Shown here: in pieces, positions 58,850 through 64,000 of the stretch | Layout: the number at the start of each line of letters is the position of its first letter | Numbering within the stretch: the first letter of the stretch is position 1 | Assembly (NCBI GenBank): GCA_910589415.1 | Contig: OU342639.1 | Location: 10,982,268-11,046,267, forward strand | Length of the DNA stretch: 64,000 nucleotides | Direction: 5' to 3' | From: Malachius bipustulatus | Taxonomy: Eukaryota > Arthropoda > Insecta > Coleoptera > Melyridae | The notes under the pieces: model-generated | Database searches by the model: none | What the model was told of the DNA's origin: nothing | What the model saw: only the letters and a program-made list of their open reading frames with translations | Translations under genes and position numbers: made by a program

Positions 58850-59235
58850 CGTACACCAATGTAGTGGTAGTTCCAAACTTACAGAAAAGATAGGTGGAGG
58901 AGTTCCACAAGGATCGGAATTGGGCCCGACCCTGTGGAACATAGTATAGTATATAACAGAAGCAACACAACTAATTTACTATGCCGATGACATTGCGGTA
59001 GTAACGGTGGCAAAAAATCCAGAAGAACTGAAAAATAAAGTCAACCTAACACTACATAGGTTATCTGTATGGCTGGAAGAAACAGAACTGAGAGCAGCCC
59101 TAAAGAAAACAACAGCTGTGATCTTCAACTACAGCCCCAAGGCCAAGGACATTAAAGTTTGTGAAAAGACGACGAAGGCCTTTAGAGCACTACACGGAAT
59201 CCTCTCAAATACTCGAAGCCCATGAAAACCTTGTT
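58850..59235 (+). mobile_element. R1-like LINE reverse transcriptase fragment
   Basis: Reading across frames on plus: GGGVPQGSELGPTLWN, then LIYYADDIAVVTVAKNPEEL (YADD box) and LHRLSVWLEETELRAALKKT, then VIFNYSPK. These are RT motifs 4 and 5 and the following helix of R1/I-group LINEs. Ends at 59222 with a stop; about 120 residues survive. Confidence 0.8.
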
Positions 59236-59553
59236 TACATGGTCGAACGAGAAGACAATTGGAATAACATACCACAGTATATGAAGGATATAATGAAGAT
59301 TAAAGAAGCAGATGAGCATCATCAACGAATCTTGACAACTTGCTGAACTTGATGTTATGTAGAGATACGGTACCAAGTCCAGTAAAAGAAGCATAAAGGA
59401 GGGGTTTTGGTTAGCAGATGCTCGAGGGAAGCTCGAGTGAGTCCAGCACTACCCTGGGAGGGCCAGGGTGTTCATGAAGGATTTCCCCTTCTCTAATAAA
59501 AAAAGGAGTTCCAAATTTGGAACTGAGTTGGTCCCGCCTTACCACCATAAGTT

Positions 59554-59804
59554 TTTTTTTTTTTAAGGAGGGAGCATCGGTCTTAACTATGTAGGTAAGA
59601 CAAAGTCGCTCCACTCCGGTAACATGGGATTTCGAGCATTACTCATTCACCCAGCCTCAAGTATGCCATTTTAAATTTAAACCTTCGGTCGCTTGTTTCA
59701 CATACATTCGAAAATGCATCCGAAAAATAACACGAGCCGGTGAGTTCCGAACTCGCGACCTTAGGCTCGGTAGGCAGCGGACTATATATAGGCTACGCGA
59801 GTCT
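59554..59804 (-). mobile_element. tRNA-derived SINE, complete with target duplication
   Basis: A 251-bp element on the minus strand. The 5' head (59804 downwards) has a tRNA-like A-box region (GCGTAGCCTATATATAGTCC) and a B-box-like GCGAGTTCGGAACTC. The body includes AACAAGCGACCGAAGG and AGTGGAGCGACTTTGTC. It ends in poly(A) (T run on plus at 59552-59564). A 12-bp direct duplication, CCACCATAAGTT, flanks it at 59542-59553 and 59805-59816. The same family is present at 1152-3204. Confidence 0.82.
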
Positions 59805-59819
59805 CCACCATAAGTTGAA

Positions 59820-61900
59820 AGTGTCTGTTCAGACTGTTTGCTACTCTGACAGGTAAGCACTCCAAGTCCATATAGTAGTCTAACTCCCTCCGATTCAGTT
59901 TTATCATATGATGACCAGCTTGTTTTTTAATGCCTCGATTAGAAGATAAAGACCAAGTATAGATTCCGGCTCACAAAAGTTTTCCCTTCTCCCGAGTTTC
60001 GCATCATCGCCGTTTTCTTGTCAGCAAGCCCACCTCAGCCAGGATATGTTCAATAAACTGAAATTCTTACAATTCAGGCGCCTTCGCGACATTTCTAGTG
60101 ACATATGAAAGGAATGACATATTGCCAGACCAGAAAAACTCACACTCTACTAAATCCCAAAAAGGTTCAGCGTTTTGCTCATATTTGAGATCGCGTGGAG
60201 TCATCCGTGAAACTACCAGATATTTCTAGACTCCACGGACTTCAGATATATGAGGAGCTGTCAGCATACTAGCAGTCCGTTGTAGTTTAGAAGTGAATGA
60301 AAGCTGAAGTGCCAGAGAGTAAGGAAGACATAGAGTATAAAACAGAGTGAAGTGATTGTGACAAGTGAAGTGAAATGAAAGTGGAGAGTATACTTGTTGT
60401 ATTAGTGGTGTCTGTGTATGTGTAAATAAGAAAACAGCGGGTTATTTAGATTTGGAGATTATTGTTATAGCAAAAAAATACATTTTGTTATGAAGCTGTT
60501 ATACAACTGTTAGTTTCTTATTTTTTCCAATTATTGGATTTTTTGGAGTTTGGTGTGGTGCCATCCTCCCAGCTCGTCCTGTATTTTAGACAGTTACGTA
60601 TGACAGAAAGAAATTGAATGGCGTATAGAAAAAACTATAATTTGGAATGGCACATAACCGTTCGATAGGTACGTGTTATAGAAATACAAAACAAGGCGAC
60701 TTTAATTTACATATATAATGCATGCAAAAACCAGTCCCCTGGGTTAAAGGTTATAGAGTGGTATTGTTGTTATTTAGACCACGTAGAGTCCTCCGGATAG
60801 GTAAGTAGTAAGTATAAGTAAGCAAAGTAAGTGAGCAAGGAAGTACCTTTGAAAATATATAATTTATTCATCTTCTGCTCGTTCTGTTTCCACTCCCCCT
60901 GCCCTGCAATAATTAATTTTATCCACCAAATAATAATCTTGAAAAAGTAGAAAACGACGAAACGAAAGAAAAAAGATCGGAATTGATTAAATCAACACAA
61001 CAAACAGCAAAGCGCCAGAGGCCAAGAAATATCTGTCCGTTTAGAATTATTTTATTGCCGGTCTAAACGGAAACACGCATAATATTAAAGTTTAGATTTC
61101 TTATCGTATTTAATTCTTTAAAGTTTTATGTGATTATATTAGCTTATTCATATCTTCAGGCCCTTATATGGGAAATATTTTACTTTCGAATGAAGTGAAA
61201 CGGTTCAAACAAAAAAATAAAGTTAATATGGTGATTATATGCCTTTGCATCTCATTAACGTCAGCTGAATGCTCTTTCATTGCAAATAATGTGAAGCTTC
61301 TAAAGTTTTTACCTTAACATAAACATAAACATACCCACCTACTTATTCACAAAAATAACTGTTTTTTGTGGTGTTACCTATTACAACTGGAAGGAGAGAT
61401 TCCAACTGCATATACGGAAATTGATCAAATCGGCATTAAAAATATTAATTATGACTCAGAGAATCCTTGCTCTAATGTAGAAAATAATGAACAAGGGATG
61501 AAGGGATGAAATTCCACTGGAGGTTAGGAACATCGAACATCTGTTCTTCTTGTTCGTCTAGATTCTGCTTATTGGAGTCTAGAATGGGGTCGTATAGAAA
61601 TTCAACTCGTTCGAATAACGTGTCAGCGATCTGTCATATTGTATTCCAGAAAAGCTCCAAAATGAACTGAGACTGCACGCGCCTATTATACTGTACAAGG
61701 TGGTCCATCACTACTTATGTCCATCCCCGAAATGGAGGTTAATTTTAATAAAGGTGAAAAATTGAAACTAACGATTCATGTAATTAATAGTACAGAATGA
61801 CTTAATCAGGTTTTTTTTTCCTTAAGCTCAATGAATTTTTTTTTATTTGGCCATCAGCGGTACAAAACTGTAAATTTCTGGTGAAGTAGCAAAAAAAATT
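59820..61900. other. non-coding DNA, no gene recognised
   Basis: No domain-bearing ORF. A GTAAGTA-rich stretch lies at 60800-60845. A short stem (CGTGGAGT / ACTCCACG) lies near 60194-60240. Confidence 0.35.
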
Positions 61901-61908
61901 CGATTTTT

Positions 61909-62365
61909 CTGCAATACATCGGTAGAAATCGATTAATATAACCTAAATCGCTGAAAACAAATAACAAAAAACTAATCACAAGACTCTAATTAAATAAAAT
62001 CTATAAAAAAATGGAAATGACAGGTCAGATGATTGATATATGGTAGTAATAAAAGACACCAATAATCTGAATGCGGTAGCTACCTACCATAAATCTCTAA
62101 GAAGTCAAAGTAAACAGTCCACAATGTAAGTGTGCCATTGAACTCGAATGGGGATTCTTTTATGACTTATGTTTACTTAAGATTTATGCTATAACTACCC
62201 CCTTTAGAATCTTGGTCACTTTTATTATTACCATATCATATGCTACCTTTTATTTATTTCGTAAATAATTTATTTTATTTAATTAAAGCCTTATAATTAT
62301 TTCTTTGATGCTTCTTTTCAGCGATTTTGATTTCATTAATCGATTTCTGCCGATGTATTGAAGAA
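61909..62365. repeat. large palindrome with ~200-bp arms
   Basis: CAATACATCGGTAGAAATCG on the left (about 61912) pairs with the complement CGATTTCTGCCGATGTATTG (62341-62360). Pairing continues through AATCGCTGAAAA, AATTAAATAAAAT and TAATAAAAG to the inner arms TACCATAAATCT / AGATTTATGCTATA, leaving a loop of about 40 bp near 62123-62163. No coding capacity. Confidence 0.7.
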
Positions 62366-62409
62366 AAACTATTTGTTTGGCCACTTTACCATCAAATCAC
62401 ATTTTTGTA

Positions 62410-63115
62410 AATATGTTTGATTTGGCTGCCCAGTTAATGAAAAAAAAAAACACATTTTCACAGCAGCCTTCAGGTTTACATTTTTGGAAATAGGTATCTC
62501 ATAAACGAAGCCTGATCTTGAAAAAAGTTATTTCCACGTGTAGGTTTAAAACACGATTTCCGGCTGTCCAGGTACTAAAAAAATATATTTTTCACAACAG
62601 CTATAGTTTTACATTTTTGGAGCCATTCCCTGATCTTGAAAAAAGTTGTTCTTCCTTTGCGTTTAACATGCGATTTTATACATGACGTTCGCTTTTGGCT
62701 GTCCAGTTACTTAAAGCAAAACACATTTTCACAGCATGCAGCCTCAGTTTTTACATTTTTGGAAAATTTTCCTAAACGAGGCCTGATCTCGAATAATAAA
62801 TCGATTTTTTATGCCCAAACTGAGATTTTAAATATGTTTGATTTGGCTGTCTAGTTAATGAAAAAAGCGCACATTTTCACAGCAGCCTTTGTTTTACCTT
62901 TTTCTAAATATTTCCTAAACGAGGAAATAAGAAATAAGTTATTCTGAAAAAAGTTATTCTCTCTTTTATGCCCAAAATACGATTTTTTGCAAGACGTTCG
63001 ATTTTGACTGTCCAGTTACAAAAAAAAAACACATTTTCACAACAGTCTTGGTTTTACATTTTTGGAAATATTCCCTTAATCAAGAAAAGTTTTTTATGCA
63101 TAAAATGAGTATTTA
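62410..63115. repeat. five tandem copies of a ~145-bp repeat
   Basis: G(G/A)CTGTCCAGTTA-type starts at 62424, 62562, 62697, 62845 and 63006, each followed by an ACACATTTTCACA block and TTTTACATTTTTGGAAA. Spacings 138, 135, 148 and 161. The first copies follow directly on the 61909-62365 palindrome. Confidence 0.85.
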
Positions 63116-64000
63116 TATGACGTACATCTACCAAACACCCTGTATAGCCTGCCGCCTTTTAATAAAAACTTCCCTATTTTATAACATGCCCTCGCCCTCA
63201 GGTAGACTTACTTTTGTCTGATTTACCCTTCTCTGCTGATGTACCTGTTCAAATAACAAAACAAAAATAGGAGTGCGTCAGGATACCTATATCTGATTCA
63301 CCCTGTATACCTATATATTTTCGAGTGCACATTAACGACCACGCTGTGTAATCTAAATGGTTAGCGGCTGCATTTCAGATTTCAGCCAAGTAGGTACCAG
63401 TATCATCAGTACCGCGCGCTTCTGAAATAATATAGTTATATATATGATGTAAGCGTATGAGCGATAATGATCTCGGCGTGTCGTCCAAGAACTAAGACGA
63501 CCAAGATGGTCAGCTATGAACTTTCCAGGTACTCAAATTGGTCGCTGGTCGCTGCTGGGGTCACGGTATCACAAGAATGTTTACCTCTAATTACAAACAA
63601 TAAAATTAAAGTGAAGAATCAAATGTCCTCATTAGGAGACGTGAAAGATTTTTAACTTTATTACGTGACTGAATGTCTCTCTGTTATTTTCCGGTCAATA
63701 ATGGTACTTAGGTGGGTAGGTATAAGTCTTCATATCGTTATGGCAGGTACTTGTAAGTACCCTGTACCTACCTGTAAAGTACTTAGAAACTAGTGCTAGT
63801 ACTAGTACTAGTTCTAATTCTAGTTCTAGTAGGTAGGTAGGTACTACAATTATTTTATCTGGTGCTGAAATACACACACACATACACACATACATTGCAT
63901 GGAAATGTCGGCGCGGAACTTGTATTATAATTCTGTAGTATGGTCTTATAGGTTGCTATGTTGGATGTGGTTATCGTGGGAAATAACCTTAGCTGACCCT
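63116..64000. other. non-coding DNA with microsatellites
   Basis: (CTAGTA)/(CTAGTT) repeats at 63790-63829, (GGTA)n at 63830-63842 and (AC)n at 63871-63893. CACCCTGTATA motifs at about 63138 and 63299 resemble insect MITE ends, without paired termini. No gene. Confidence 0.4.

Noticed and set aside
59700..59804. Functional tRNA gene
   Set aside because: A/B-box-like segments are present, but no cloverleaf could be drawn, and the poly(A) tail with target duplication shows it is a SINE.
54381..64000. svp DNA-binding-domain exon
   Set aside because: Looked for on the minus strand by zinc-finger motifs; none seen, so it presumably lies beyond the window.

Overview
This is eukaryotic, A+T-rich DNA, almost certainly from an insect genome. 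It has GT-AG spliced exons of an insect-type nuclear receptor and a dense mix of insect-type transposons: mariner/Tc1, PIF-Harbinger, Penelope, APE-type and RNase H-bearing LINEs, and a tRNA-derived SINE. The order of insect cannot be fixed from this window.

The only host protein gene I can support is seven-up (svp, the COUP-TF/NR2F orthologue). It is on the minus strand and occupies most of the window. Three ligand-binding-domain exons lie close together at 54380-54082, 54018-53854 and 53797-53716, separated by introns of only 63 and 56 nt. The last coding exon is at 12333-12068, after a single intron of about 41.4 kb (53715-12334). The two sides of that intron join in frame: an exon-final G plus an exon-initial AT makes the Asp of the conserved FTT-D-ACGL segment. 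A possible poly(A) signal lies about 350 nt past the stop codon. The DNA-binding-domain exons are not in the window and must lie beyond 64000.

Nearly everything between 12.3 and 53.7 kb is therefore intronic. It holds mariner and LINE remnants (12.9-16.2 kb), an RNase H LINE and a Penelope fragment (18.1-20.4 kb), another LINE (21.4-23.5 kb), tandem repeats (23.5-24.5, 28.0-28.3, 31.1-32.6, 35.2-35.6, 38.7-39.9 and 52.1-52.8 kb), a mariner C-terminal fragment (27.2 kb), a Jockey-like fragment (34.4 kb) and a nearly intact APE-type LINE with an (ATT)n tail (40.4-43.5 kb).

Downstream of svp (1-11.7 kb) lies a three-layer nested structure. A long fold-back element was split by a SINE with a 13-bp target duplication. 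That SINE was then split by a Tc1/mariner-type element with 323-bp inverted termini, which encloses a LINE RNase H fragment. A (GA)n-bearing triple tandem repeat and a non-autonomous Harbinger follow. Upstream of the svp exons (57-63.1 kb) are a Tc1-like MITE with tandem duplications, a LINE reverse-transcriptase fragment, a full SINE copy with its own target duplication, a large palindrome and a five-copy ~145-bp repeat.

None of the transposon coding regions looks intact; each has frameshifts, stops, deletions or lost catalytic residues. All reading was by eye, so repeat edges are approximate unless a target-site duplication is stated.
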